From Anthopleura xanthogrammica (taxonomy: Eukaryota; Cnidaria; Anthozoa; Actiniaria; Actiniidae), in assembly GCA_964019055.1 (NCBI GenBank), contig OZ025220.1, forward strand, positions 6,312,620-6,376,619: DNA of 64,000 bases, written 5' to 3'. Both the position numbers and the translations under genes were made by a program. Below the pieces are notes generated by a model that worked only from the letters and a program-made list of their open reading frames with translations, was not told the origin of the DNA and did no database searches. Each line of letters opens with the position of its first letter. Positions within the stretch are counted from its first letter, which is position 1. Shown piece by piece: positions 1-10,200 of the stretch.

Positions 1-497
1 CAATCGCATTTGGGATATAGACATATAAATGGCTATAACTTTCAATTGGAGTGCCGGTTTGATGCCAAATAGAAGATTATATTTTATCCAATAAGAATCT
101 GATTTACTGGGCTGTAGCCACCATTAATTCGACGGAGCTAATTACACGCAAATTCTTAGTTATTTTTAATTGCAAGAACTCTGTCATATAAAAAAATAAA
201 AAAAATAAAAAAATAACGAATAGGAATAAATCTGATTTTTTTTTTTGTTATTTTGATTATAAAGCCCCAAAAATAGATTTATGAGAATAACTCCTTTATT
301 GTATACGAACAAGATAATCTTAATAGTGTCAGTCTATAGCTTCAAAAGAGTGCAATAAATACACCTGTTTTGCAAAAATAATTAATTCCTATAATAATAA
401 TATTAACCTTTATTTAAACAGAAAGGAAATATTCATATCTTTACATTTCAAATACCGCGAAACTAACATCTAATTTCACCCCGGTTTGCTCCCAGTT
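1..497. other. AT-rich intergenic DNA, no gene seen
   Basis: No open frame of note and no recognisable repeat structure. Homopolymer A and T runs occur around 188-245. It ends at the tRNA-like gene. Confidence 0.5.
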
Positions 498-571
498 CGA
501 CCTTTAGCTCAGCTGGTAGAGCGTCGGTGTACGAATCCGAAGGCCGTGGGTTCGAATCCTATCGAGGTCGG
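498..571 (+). tRNA. tRNA-like gene, anticodon ACG (Arg) if functional
   Basis: The sequence folds as a cloverleaf of about 73 nt. The acceptor strands CGACCTT and GAGGTCG pair with one G-U. The D-arm TAGCTCAGCTGGTAGAGC carries an A box and GTTCGAATCC a B box. The anticodon loop GTACGAA would put ACG at 34-36. The anticodon stem has a T-T mismatch and the T-stem uses two G-U pairs, so it may be a decayed or tRNA-derived repeat copy rather than a working tRNA. A covariance-model score would decide. Confidence 0.5.
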
Positions 572-948
572 AATTAATTTTTCCGAATTTATTTCCAAGG
601 GTTTTTCGCCCGGAATTACCTCGTTTCTCTTAGCACTATAACTTTAACTTATTTCCTTTCTATGTATTTCACAGTGCTACGCGGTCCTCATATTCATATT
701 TATTTAAACAGTGCTAGTGGCTCTGGATATAACATCCTTATTGAACCTAAAATAGTTTCTTAAAAACTATGGAACTTTGTTTTTTATATAACGTCCTTGC
801 AATTAGGTGCATGTTATGCAAAAATACCTACATATCTTTTAACTCGTATCTCGTGTTGCATAAACGGCACTGCACTGATCTCATATGATTACGATAATTT
901 TCAAGGCCGATTTATACGTTACATCCGATGTCTACTTAGTTTTGATTA

Positions 949-1134
949 CAACTGTCGCATACCATCTGCTTACACCACGCTTGCAACACGAATTGTGTCG
1001 TGTAAATCAACCTTACAACTTGCTCGCAACTGTTGTGTACGATAAGAAAAAAAGTTTTAGCAAGTTGTAGGGTTGATTTTCACGACGCAATTTGTGTTGT
1101 AAGCGTGGCGTAAGCAGATGGCATGTGGCAGTTG
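949..1134. repeat. Hairpin MITE-like inverted repeat
   Basis: Two arms of about 80 nt face each other. The left arm holds CATCTGCTTACACCACGCTT and the right arm its diverged complement (GCGTGGCGTAAGCAGATG). The spacer is short and A-rich. It resembles a non-autonomous DNA transposon. No clear target duplication was found. Confidence 0.6.
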
Positions 1135-1464
1135 TAAGAAAAAGTTGAGTGCAACACTTTATAACACTTTTTTGCTAAGTGAACTGGCCCCTGGTGCATC
1201 TATCTATAATTGATTTAATGTCTCAGTTTCCCTCTGTCTCTCTTTTAACTTTGGTCATTCTATGAGTTTATCAAATTGACCGTATTCTATCCGTTTCCGT
1301 TTTGTCCTTTTTTAAATCAGTTTTTGCTTTTTTAGTATAATTATTAAAAAACAATTACAAAAAAAAAATTCTTACCTTTCTCACGAAATGATGAGCAAAA
1401 TGAACGACTTTTGGTGAAGCATCTAAGTTCACTTGTTATAGTGACTAACAACAAATTATGGCAA

Positions 1465-1635
1465 CAATAGACCTTTTTAGCTTCGTATGTAAATTGCCCA
1501 TTTCAGACCACATGACATTCCCTTGAGAAATGTTCTTTTGTTAAAATATTTACACATGAAAGAATCAACTCCCAAGAGTGGCATCACATGGTCTGAAATG
1601 GGCACAACAAACAACGAAGCTAAAAAGGTCTATTG
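1465..1635. mobile_element. MITE, AATAGACCTTTTTAGCTT family, copy 1
   Basis: The termini CAATAGACCTTTTTAGCTTC and its complement at the right end bracket about 170 bp. A second inner match, CCCATTTCAGACCA, faces TGGTCTGAAATGGGC. Related copies lie at 35658 (left end only), 47914-48455 and 58629-58837, so this is a dispersed family. Confidence 0.7.
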
Positions 1636-2154
1636 GGCGGCGCATGTAGTCGCCCCCTCCCTACGCCATGCCGTGGCATTGACACCATACATCAAAGACT
1701 GATAAAAGGCTACCAATTAGCACCTGTTTCCCCTTAAGCATGTTTATAGGTTGTTTAATTGAACTAGTGCCCTTCCATCAGCCTGTACGCCTAACTAAAC
1801 AACTTTCAAACCTTCTTTAACTAAACTAAACTACTTTGGGGATGTAGTTTTAACCCTGTATAAAGATGGCAACCAAAAGACGAAGGAAATGCGATAGATA
1901 AATTAATAAATACCAAGGTTAGTTGGTGTGAATGGCACTTAAGACTTATTTATTCAATTGAATTCGATTATTTATCTCGCGTTTGCATCAGGACCGACTA
2001 CAAAGAATTATATTCTATAAGACCAAGGTAATGATGCATCAGTAAAGAAAACACTACACAGTGTGTCATTGTTTTGTTCACGTCCTAATCATATACATAC
2101 AAAAATTTCTGCACTCTGATTGGCTGAGAGCACCTCAATTTATTCTAAATTTGC

Positions 2155-2240
2155 TAAGGCAGTGCAAATTTTGAAATTTTTGAGTGCAAATTTTGAAATT
2201 TTGAGTGCAAAATTTGAAATTTTTCAGTGCAAAACGTGAA
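2155..2240. repeat. Short tandem repeat, AGTGCAAATTTTGAAATTTT unit
   Basis: About four diverged copies of a 20-22 bp unit (AGTGCAAATTTTGAAATTTT) stand next to a CTGATTGGCTG motif that recurs beside other hairpins in the window (14.2, 15.2 and 22.6 kb). It may be part of the same element as the hairpin at 2303-2415. Confidence 0.6.
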
Positions 2241-2302
2241 ATCGATTCTGATTGGTTGGTTCATAGCTGTTGAATGGTTTTCCGCCTATATGATTAACAA
2301 AT

Positions 2303-2415
2303 AATCGCATGATTTTTTCGTGCAATTTAGAATAAATTATGTTTGGAATTTTGTTAAACATTGAAAAATTTACTCGTCATAATTTATTCTAAATTGCACT
2401 CAAAATCATGCGATT
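2303..2415. repeat. Hairpin inverted repeat
   Basis: AATCGCATGATTTTTTCGTG followed by a GCAATTTAGAATAAATTATG block faces its near-exact complement ending CATGCGATT. The arms are about 38 nt with a loop of about 35 nt. Non-autonomous transposon end or palindrome. Confidence 0.65.
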
Positions 2416-2787
2416 ACCTATACAAACAGCACGTACACACACAACGACGCTGCACGAAAGTCACTCACTAGTGAACACTGACTTTTTAATAGACTAATTA
2501 ATAGTAGTAGACATTGTTTCCTCTCGTTCTTTATAATATCAACTAGTACTATGAAATAAATAGGCATCTTTCTTTCTCGGGCTAAAGAATATCACTCTAA
2601 CGTTAAAATGTTATCAGGATTTAAGGAAATACAAAATTTCGGACGTTGGCTTGAAACTGAGTCATTGGTATCGGAATGTTTTTTCGTTTTTGCTGACGTT
2701 TTTGTTTTTTGATTGACAAGTTGAAGAACAATATTGTTATTATTGCTAATTGGCATAACTGGTCTTCCCATTTCAGAGCATTCAAGG

Positions 2788-3070
2788 AGGCAGCATGGTC
2801 GAGTGGTCAGAGCGTTGGTCTCGCAATCCGGTGGGTTCGAGCCCCGCTCTGGCCACTAGCTGAGACTGTATTTGTCCTGATTTCGATTAGGTCAATTTCA
2901 GTTTCTCGACCATGCTTGTAAATAGGCAACTGGTTTGTCTCCTTGCCAGTTGAGATTCTTAACACTTTATATTCCTATGATTTGTCTTTATTTTCAGTTT
3001 ATTCAGCGCTTTGGACAATTAATGGAAATGCGCTATATAAATATAATATATATATATATTTTTTTTTTAT
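2788..3070 (+). mobile_element. tRNA-derived SINE with L2/CR1-like 3' tail
   Basis: The head is a tRNA-like Pol III promoter: A box TGGTCGAGTGG (from about 2797) and B box GGTTCGAGCCC (from about 2835). An unrelated body of about 150 nt follows. The 3' end reads ATTCAGCGCTTTGG ... GAAATGCGCTATATAAATA and runs into a TA-rich tract. The GCGCTATATAAAT tail is the form typical of L2/CR1-clade LINEs, so the partner LINE is inferred to be of that clade. No protein is encoded. Confidence 0.7.
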
Positions 3071-3341
3071 TTATTTATTTATTTTTATTATCTTTTTATT
3101 TTCGTTTTTATTAAATCGATATTTATATAGAAAAACTTCCAATTTAAATGTTTAAATGGAGCTTTGATATGAGAAAATATAGAAGGGAAAATAAATCTAC
3201 AAAAATTCATTAGTAGAACGCAATTTTTTCGTATAACCCACTTTTAACATGCAAATAAGTATGTAAACGAACACCTCTCTGTGGACAAATCCTCACATAC
3301 ATTTAAACATCTAGAAGCTTCTGCCGTTTGTAGAACCGCTT

Positions 3342-3352
3342 GTGACAAAAAC
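3342..3352. repeat. Target-site duplication, left (GTGACAAAAAC)
   Basis: The 11-bp sequence GTGACAAAAAC is repeated directly at 4800-4810, immediately outside the inverted arms of the element at 3353-4799. Confidence 0.65.
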
Positions 3353-3365
3353 GATCGTGACTAAA

Positions 3366-3570
3366 AGTACACACGAGTACATACGAGTAACATACGAGTA
3401 ACATACGAGTAACATACGACTACATACGAGTACATACGAGTAACATACGAGTAACATACGACTACATACGAGTAACATACGAGTAACATACGAGTAACAT
3501 ACGACTACATACGAGTACATACGAGTAACATACGAGTAACATACGACTACATACGAGAACATACGAGTAA
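3366..3570. repeat. Minisatellite arm, TACGAGTAACA units (left)
   Basis: About twenty 10-11 bp units of three types (TACGAGTAACA, TACGACTACA, TACGAGTACA) form a higher-order pattern. Any peptide frame through it is a by-product of the repeat. Confidence 0.85.
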
Positions 3571-3714
3571 AAAAAGACAAAAAAAAGACCAAAAAAAATG
3601 GACTTAAAAATGTTTGGCATATCATAATGAAGCTTTACTGTAACGTTACTTCTTATGCTAACTGCGGCTATTACCTTGTTTCGTTTTTTTTGTATTGTGA
3701 TTACTTGGGAATGG

Positions 3715-4215
3715 TTTCTTCAGATGGGTGGTCGTACACGAATGGTGGTATTTTCAGTATGTTAGATCATCGCATTTTAGATGTGGTTTTGCTATTCAAA
3801 TGGTTGCATATGAGAGAGTATTAGTATTTCTAGATAGAAAGTAGATAGTCGTATACGTGAGATTATCGTCCAGTTTAGTTTTTGTGATGGTCGTATATGA
3901 GAGATGGCACTTCCAGATGGTCGCATTATGAACATAATTATCACATGTCAGAGGTGGTTTTGCTATATAAGTGATCGCATCTGAGAGACAATATTTCCAG
4001 ATAGATGGTCGTATACGAGGGGTGGTATTTCCAGATAGATGGTCGTATACGAGAGGTGTTATTTCCATATAGTTGGTCGTATACGAGGGATGGTATTTCC
4101 AGATTTATGGTCATATGCGTGAGGTTCACATTTCCAGGTTTCCAGATGGTTGCGGCAGTTGGTGTATCAGTTTCCAGTTCATATTCAGGTTCCAGGGTGG
4201 TATTTCCAGGTTTCC
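3715..4215. repeat. Central repeat, about 33-bp GGTCGTATACGAG units
   Basis: Diverged tandem units contain GGTCGTATACGAGAGGTGG followed by TATTTCCAGATAGAT. The arms also use TACGAG, so arms and centre may have grown from one ancestral motif; that is inference. Confidence 0.65.
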
Positions 4216-4534
4216 AGTAGATCGTATACAGTTTTTTTCTTTTCTCTCCCAATTTAGCTTGTTTATCCAACTGCGCTATTCATTAATATTCGTTTTAGCA
4301 TAATGGGAATTGAGTTCAGTAATAGTCATTACGTAAAGCTTCTTAGCGGATAATCCCTTGCTTACAGACAAGAATTCTCTGATCACTCTAATAGTGAACA
4401 CCTCTTCCGTTACGTATATCCTAATTGATATTCGTTAATCTTTGGCTGCGCAAACGAATATCGATCAATGAATCGTTAATACATTTATTTTTGCGCAAGA
4501 ATTCATGCAAAAATATTTTTTTTGGTCTTTTTTT

Positions 4535-4785
4535 ACTCGTATGTTCTCGTATGTAGTCGTATGTTACTCGTATGTTACTCGTATGTTACCCGTATGTTCT
4601 CGTATGTAGTCGTATGTTACTCGTATGTTACTCGTATGTACTCGTATGTACTCGTATGTAGTCGTATGTAGTCGTATGTTACTCGTATGTTACTCGTATG
4701 TACTCGTATGTACTCGTATGTACTCGTATGTACTCGTATGTAGTCGTATGTTACTCGTATGTTACTGGTATGTACTCGTGTGTAC
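4535..4785. repeat. Minisatellite arm, TGTTACTCGTA units (right)
   Basis: The same unit types as the left arm in reverse complement, in a different order, so the two arms are not copies of one another unit for unit. Confidence 0.85.
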
Positions 4786-4799
4786 TTTTAGTCATGATC

Positions 4800-4810
4800 G
4801 TGACAAAAAC
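4800..4810. repeat. Target-site duplication, right (GTGACAAAAAC)
   Basis: Exact match to 3342-3352. Confidence 0.65.
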
Positions 4811-4952
4811 TGTTTATCTATCCTAGACACTGCGGTCTCAAAATAACAGTTGAAACTGAAGGAGGCGTTGCACATTAATTTTTCAATTGTTAATTGTCAA
4901 TTATGTTAATTCCTTATTACCTATATATAGTTCACATCTTCAATAAAACTCA

Positions 4953-4980
4953 CTGACGATGGCGAGCGATGTCGCCGAAA
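4953..4980 (+). ncRNA. Hammerhead-like catalytic core motif
   Basis: CTGACGA matches the conserved CUGANGA box. A perfect 5-bp stem II, GGCGA with TCGCC, follows, then GAAA. These are the core boxes of hammerhead ribozymes, which are common in Penelope-like and related retroelements. I could not identify a convincing stem III with a cleavage triplet, so activity is unproven. An AATAAA lies just upstream. Confidence 0.35.
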
Positions 4981-5574
4981 CGTGTTGAAACTTAAGGTTG
5001 TCGTAAAATAAGTATGTGTATTGTAAGGAGAGATTTTTCCTAAAGGACGTGACATGAATAAGAAAATAAGAAACAGGAAAAATAATTATATTTAATTAAG
5101 ATAAACAGATAGTTAGCTGCGATGTCATAAAGTCTAGAGAAAGACAGGCATGAAAGGTCAAGTTGCAGATCAAAATGTCAAAAGTTTTGGTATCACGGCA
5201 ACTAATGGATTAGGGATATAGAATGACTGACAGCTTGTCATAGTGTGTTTGTTTGTTGACGCTGGTTAGATCCAATTGCCTAATACAGGTGGATGTTGTT
5301 AGGAGATATCCAGTGATTTTACAGAGCAAACCAGTTTTGGCCCTGCGCAAGTTTACACATGCGTACTGGGAATGGTAGCTCTGTTTACTCAACAAACAAA
5401 CACTCGACAAGCTATTTTCTAAGCTCTGGCTTAGAGGTGTTTCAGTGGAGATACCGGAATCCCTATATCGTAAAATATTCTTTACTAGTTGAACTAGCGA
5501 ATTCTATCGCCGGTTTGGCTAGGGCGAGTCTTGTGGACAAGTGCTCTTATTTTTGCACTAAGTAAATAGCTGCC

Positions 5575-6372
5575 CTCAAGCCTTACGTCATTGCGACATG
5601 ACTAGTTGTGCCCAGTTTGACTTGGGACAAACCGGTTATGTGACGTAAGTCCCTAGCCATAGTTAATGGAGTGGAATGGTTTGGAAACCTATTGTTCTAG
5701 GTTTTTGTTTGGCGAGCGATGTTGAAACGTACCATCACGTGATATTGACCGTGCACAATGAACCAAAGCAAGTATGGCTGAAAATACTAGTTTCCGTACT
5801 ATTTTCATGTACGAACATTTTGAAAGTGTAAAATTTTCATTCTAAGATTACAAAGAAGAGGATTAATAATTCCGCGCAGATACAGTTAAGTTACTAGATG
5901 ATAAATAAGAAAGCGTTCAAAAAGGTGATTCCCTTTTCAGTGAACAAGTAATCTCTATCATATAGGATTAATTAACAAATATCTCCTATTTTAGAATATT
6001 TTTGAGAAAAAATCGTCTATGTTCTCTAATTTACGATGAACAAACGCTGCAACTTTTCCTTCTCTGTGCACGGTCAACGTCATATAACAATAGACAAAGT
6101 CGAACAAAAACATAGAACAATAGGTTTCCAAACCATTTCACTCCATTAACTATGCCCTAGCTGAGCCCATATATACGAGTTTGCTAGTTGCTACTAGTCA
6201 GTCGGGAAGAGTCCAGAGTCGAAGTCGAGAGTCAGTCGGAGTCCAGAGTCGAAGTCGAGAACAGTAGAGAGAGAAGTCAAGAGCAGAATAAAGATCATTA
6301 AAACACCAGAAAGTATCAATATTCTGTGTCACTGAAGGACGAGCTAGTCCCACCAGAGAAAACCTTCGTGAC
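5575..6372 (+). mobile_element. Probable solo LTR, interrupted by the MITE
   Basis: Outside the MITE the flanks read as one promoter and leader: CCCATATATACGAG (TATA-like, about 6167), a purine-rich leader, GAATAAAGATC (poly(A) signal, about 6285) and an end at CTTCGTGACA (6372). This resembles a Gypsy-type LTR. The left boundary and a target duplication could not be fixed, so this is a weak call. Confidence 0.3.
5657..6155. mobile_element. MITE with about 100-bp inverted ends and CCTAG target duplication
   Basis: The left end CATAGTTAATGGAGTGGAAT with the following block TGGTTTGGAAACCTATTGTT is mirrored at the right end. CCTAG stands at 5652-5656 and again at 6156-6160, a 5-bp target duplication. 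It splits what looks like an LTR, so it inserted after that element. Confidence 0.75.
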
Positions 6373-6387
6373 AGTATAAAATAGCGT

Positions 6388-6646
6388 GCTAATGAGGTGT
6401 GCGTGCAGCTACATGCTTCAGTGACTCGCGCTCTCTGCTTAAAATAATCAAAATATAACAGTTGAGTGACAACGAAAACATTTATTGATTTGCTCATATG
6501 AAACAAACTGCCGTAAGAACAAAACTTATGTAGAACATTTTCGTATAACTCACTCTTAAAAAATTGCATGCTAATGAGGCAGGCGGTGTTCGTCACGCCC
6601 CGCAAAGTACGACTGAAGAATGTAGCTACACGCACACCTCATTAGC
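6388..6646. mobile_element. MITE with about 38-bp inverted ends
   Basis: GCTAATGAGGTGTGCGTGCA followed by GCTACATGCTTCAGT is mirrored at the right end (ACTGAAGAATGTAGCTACAC). A related fragment (TTTTCGTATAACCCACTTTT) occurs near 3226, suggesting a family. Confidence 0.65.
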
Positions 6647-7300
6647 AATATCTCTGCTGGTACCTAACGAATCGAAAAAAGAGCTACATCACCTTAAAGA
6701 ACAACTATTCTAGTGTCCTTAGAACAAATCTGAACTTCTACAAATAAAACGCCAACCCGCGAGCGAATTTTATTGGGCCGTCATCAATATGCAAATTACG
6801 AGAGAGAAAAAGGAACTCCGTTCTGTTATATATTTGGTCACGAAACTGTTTTTGTAGAGTAAAATATATTTTTTAAGCTTATAAATCGTAATTGAATACA
6901 AGAATGACTCAAAATGACCATAAAACTGCTACAAGAAAAATAAATATGTCACGTAACAGGTCAAGAATATTTGGCATATCTCCCACACACGAGAGAACAA
7001 CCGTCCTTCATTGAATAGAGACGAATTGTACAGAATGTACAAAAAGTTACTTACGTGATCCGACGGATAAGAGTAATCCAGTAGTAGTGTTAGCACCGCA
7101 CAGGCCGGGTTTTTGAGGCTTTTTGAGGCTTTTGCGGGGCTTTGTGAGGCTTTCCTATTGTTTCAGGTTTTCATGGTGACCCAGTGACGTAACACTATCG
7201 TTAATTATTCCTAAATGTACTATTGTTTGGACAAGTCTTTTGTTTTGGGATTCGATTTATAGATCGCGGGGATTTTGAATTTTGAGCAAGGCTTTCACTG
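6647..7300. other. Intergenic, no gene seen
   Basis: AT-rich. A short GC-richer run of GGCTTTTTGAGGCTTTT type repeats occurs at about 7105-7150, just upstream of the promoter of the next ORF. Confidence 0.4.
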
Positions 7301-7308
7301 AACACAAT

Positions 7309-7316
7309 TATATAAG
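7309..7316 (+). promoter_or_regulatory. TATA box (TATATAAG)
   Basis: TATATAAG lies about 105 nt upstream of the ATG at 7422, a usual distance for a Pol II core promoter with a short leader. Confidence 0.5.
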
Positions 7317-7421
7317 TCGCAAAAAATACATCTTTCTAAAACTGAGCTAGCAAGAATTAGAATATTTTTTCTTGGAAAAGACCATTTGCCGTATTCAGCT
7401 CTAGCGGTCATAGGGATCATT

Positions 7422-8168
7422 ATGGAATTAAGAAGTGGTCGTGTCCTCAGTTTTGATTCTGAAATCATACAAGAACTGAAAACCTTATTTAGATTGTTAT
7501 TTTATCACATGGGTGAACGACTAGGCATTGATGTAAATCTGTGCGAATTCCGAATAATCCATGGAAGAAGACCGAATTTGATTGAATTGCTTTCCTTGAG
7601 AGCAAACAAAGAATCCTGGCACACCATATTTCACAAAGTATGGGATCGTATGCAAGTAGAACTCCCTCCTGAGAAAGTACTTCACTTTATTCCCCACGTT
7701 TTACTTCAAGAGTATACCATACAGCCAGAACACCCTCTGTATTCTGCGCCCCATGCGGTGCTGACCAAGTACATTCGAGATCTTTATGAGAATCACAGCT
7801 GTGAGAGAATGATTGAGTTCATGTGTGAAGAACACAGGATTAATGAACAGGCCTCTGTAGTACGCAACAGAAAATTGTATCTGAATCAGATCGCCTCAAG
7901 TTTAATCGGGCAGGTGTTTTTCCTACCAGATGGTACCTACACCAAAATAATACCCTGGGAAAAGATATTGAAGTCTGCAAGAAATGGATGCTGTTTCTTC
8001 TCTGAGAAAAATGGTGGCTACACAGTAGTGAAACTACCTTATACCTACTTTACTATGATTCCTACCTACGAGTACAAGATCCTTGAAACGGGACAAAAGT
8101 TTACCAGTCGCGAAACTAATGCGCGTAAAGCTCTGTTACTTCACAAGAAATGCACTGAGAAACACTAA
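7422..8168 (+). CDS. Intronless ORF, 248 aa, unknown function
   Basis: I do not recognise this protein. The first ATG in frame is at 7422 (MELRSGRVLSFDSE). The product is soluble, with no signal peptide or membrane span, mixed charge, and a basic C-terminus (ALLLHKKCTEKH). The coding look is good: a long frame without splice signals, a TATA box upstream and AATAAA at 8249-8254. It converges with the reverse ORF at 8476-8817. The next forward ORF (10201) has a PC4-like domain. Single exon, short spacing and compact 3' ends differ from the intron-rich genes elsewhere in the window, which suggests a viral or transposon-derived block; that origin is inference. Confidence 0.6.
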   Translation: MELRSGRVLSFDSEIIQELKTLFRLLFYHMGERLGIDVNLCEFRIIHGRRPNLIELLSLRANKESWHTIFHKVWDRMQVELPPEKVLHFIPHVLLQEYTIQPEHPLYSAPHAVLTKYIRDLYENHSCERMIEFMCEEHRINEQASVVRNRKLYLNQIASSLIGQVFFLPDGTYTKIIPWEKILKSARNGCCFFSEKNGGYTVVKLPYTYFTMIPTYEYKILETGQKFTSRETNARKALLLHKKCTEKH

Positions 8169-8248
8169 TGGTTCTAATACTTTACAAGAAATATTTTGTG
8201 TAGTTTTTTTTGTTTGTTGTATGCCAAGATTTATTCATTTTTGTTCTC

Positions 8249-8254
8249 AATAAA
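8249..8254 (+). terminator. Poly(A) signal AATAAA
   Basis: 80 nt after the stop codon of the ORF at 7422-8168. Confidence 0.5.
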
Positions 8255-8453
8255 ATCCATTCAATCTATCTTGTGCTTTCAAATAACTGTCATCAAGACC
8301 AGACTATTGTCTACAAAACAATACGATTAATGACTCATAAACAACAAACAATGACAACTGCAAGTTACATGCAGCTAATTATTCAAATACGAAGGAAAGC
8401 GTTTGAAGTATAAAACCTTTATTCGTCATTTAACGGCAGTAATATCAACCATT

Positions 8454-8459
8454 TTTATT
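8454..8459 (-). terminator. Poly(A) signal AATAAA (reverse)
   Basis: It lies 17 nt beyond the stop codon of the reverse ORF ending at 8476, an unusually short 3' UTR. Confidence 0.5.
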
Positions 8460-8475
8460 ATTCTAAGGGTATGAA

Positions 8476-8817
8476 CTAGTGCTCATTCTCATAAGGGGAA
8501 CGGTTCATCTTTACTCGTACTGATCGACACACACTTTTTCCATACTGTTTAGTCGGATTGCCTTCTAAATAGTTTTTCAGTTCAAGATGCGGTCGTTTTC
8601 GACGTTTGGGAAGTGAATCAGGTGGGGTCAATAGCGAAGAAGGTGGTTGTATCAAAGGAGAAGGTGCCATGAGAGATGATGTAGGAGTCTGTTGCATTTG
8701 TGGTTCAGTGGAGAGTAACAGAGGAGAGGCTGTGATAGGTGCTGATGCGGGTGGAGGAAGAAAGTTACTAGATGGTTCATCAGGTAGCGGTGAAATGGCA
8801 AACATCGCGACCAGCAT
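8476..8817 (-). CDS. Proline-rich ORF with basic motif, unknown function
   Basis: I do not recognise this protein. From the first ATG in frame (8817, MLVAMFAISPLPDEP) it gives 113 aa. The frame is open back to about 8955, so an upstream start or exon is possible. Residues 10-65 are a low-complexity Pro/Ser/Thr stretch (PPPASAPITASPLLL, SPLIQPPSSLLTPP). A basic segment KRRKRPHLELKNYL and an Arg/Lys tail follow. It could be a nuclear or nucleic-acid-binding protein; that is only inferred from composition. It is convergent with the ORF at 7422 and shares a 300-bp 3' region. Confidence 0.5.
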   Translation of the reverse strand: MLVAMFAISPLPDEPSSNFLPPPASAPITASPLLLSTEPQMQQTPTSSLMAPSPLIQPPSSLLTPPDSLPKRRKRPHLELKNYLEGNPTKQYGKSVCRSVRVKMNRSPYENEH

Positions 8818-8959
8818 TTCTGTCTGGCATAGGATTAGGAAAAAGTCTTGCAAACATGCAGAGGCTGGTTTTCTAGCAGAACAGAAATTGTCATCGATCA
8901 AAATGATAATAGTTTGATTCAAAAGCACTGGTACGTGGAGGAGGGGGAGGCATTACTAA

Positions 8960-10140
8960 ATTATCACTGCAGAACTAACAAGAACCAGTGATAAATCGCA
9001 AGAAAATCTCGCCGAATTGCGGACGAACCATGGCTCAAATTTAAAGTTAACTTTAATTATAAAATAAACTCTGAGTTTAGCCTTCTCTGTACGAATTCTC
9101 ACATGCCTGACAGGAGCGATTTTGTAAACTTTAGAAACGATTGATAAATAATAATGATCTCACAACGTTCTCATATATTTATAATTCTTTTTCCTGCTTT
9201 GGAATTATCAGCGACAATTGTAATTTTAGAACTGAGTTTGTACAAAACGATATTTGTGATAAAATGATAAGAGTATAATAAAAATTTCATCGGTGCCTAT
9301 CGCCTGGTGCCTTGCTGAAAACATTTTGCCGGACACACAAGCTCTATAATTGCAAAGTCAATCATCATATTAGCTAGCTCGATCTGATATCTTATTCATA
9401 ACAGAAGTGTATGATTGAGATTGAATTTTCATGAAATCAATTTTCAGTCTACGGAATGATATTCATAGCCCATCAGTAGGCTTCGGTTTTTATCCAATCA
9501 ATATCACACTCTTTGGTAGTGAGTGTCTATGGTGAAATTTTTCGCTTTTCTTCAACATTTTGAATAAGAGTCATAAATAAACTGTACAAATAATGAATAA
9601 CATCTTTAGTACAAAACCATATTATGACCAGAATGTAGGCATATTGAACAGTGATACTAGCGCGGTACTATTAGTGCCAAATCGGCCTTAGTACCTGTAA
9701 ATCGGAAAACTCTAATGAAAAACAATAGAATAGAGGATTTTAATCGATAAGTAGAGATTCAAATCTGTGATGTCATAGGTGGCTTTATGCAGTGAGTGTA
9801 TTTGTTGCGGCGGATTTAATTTTTTTTATTCCTTATTACCATAAAATGACGGGCAAGTGGTGAGCTATTATTTTCGAGGTGGCTTCGGGCAAGTACAGAC
9901 CAGGCTATTGTATACAAGACAATGGAAACAGTTGAGTTGGACAAAACAACAAATGAAATCGACCGACCTTCTCCTTTATTATCCTTTCTATTATTAACTT
10001 ATGGTGGTCTGAACGAGCTTTAAGGTATTTTTCTGTGATATGACCATGCGCAGGAGTTATACTGATTATATCCTAGTAGATTCTTGGACAAATCCCACAC
10101 GGAGAAGGGATGCTAACAGACCGCATTAGGGGAAGATTCT
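8960..10140. other. AT-rich spacer inside the compact ORF block, no gene seen
   Basis: About 1.2 kb without a usable frame on either strand and without strong inverted repeats. It separates the reverse ORF (8476-8817) from the PC4-like ORF and probably holds both promoters. Confidence 0.4.
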
Positions 10141-10200
10141 GTATTGCCTGTCATCATAGCTCAGTAGATAGAGTGAAAGACTTACACGATAACGAAAACT

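Larger units (their letters stand above)
3353..4799. mobile_element. Foldback-type element with minisatellite arms
   Basis: The termini are GATCGTGACTAAAAGTAC at left and its complement (one mismatch) at right. Each terminus leads into a long array of TACGAGTAACA / TACGACTACA / TACGAGTACA units, in opposite orientation at the two ends, and the arrays end in matching A-rich borders (around 3570-3598 and 4508-4536). The middle holds a second, unrelated repeat. No transposase is present, so mobilisation would be in trans. The 11-bp direct repeats outside argue that it moved as one unit. Superfamily not assigned. Confidence 0.7.

Noticed and set aside
3311..4846. Tyr/Val/Cys-rich frames in the TACGAG arrays; also a CRISPR-like look
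   Set aside because: Units are contiguous with no spacers, so no CRISPR. The frames follow the repeat.
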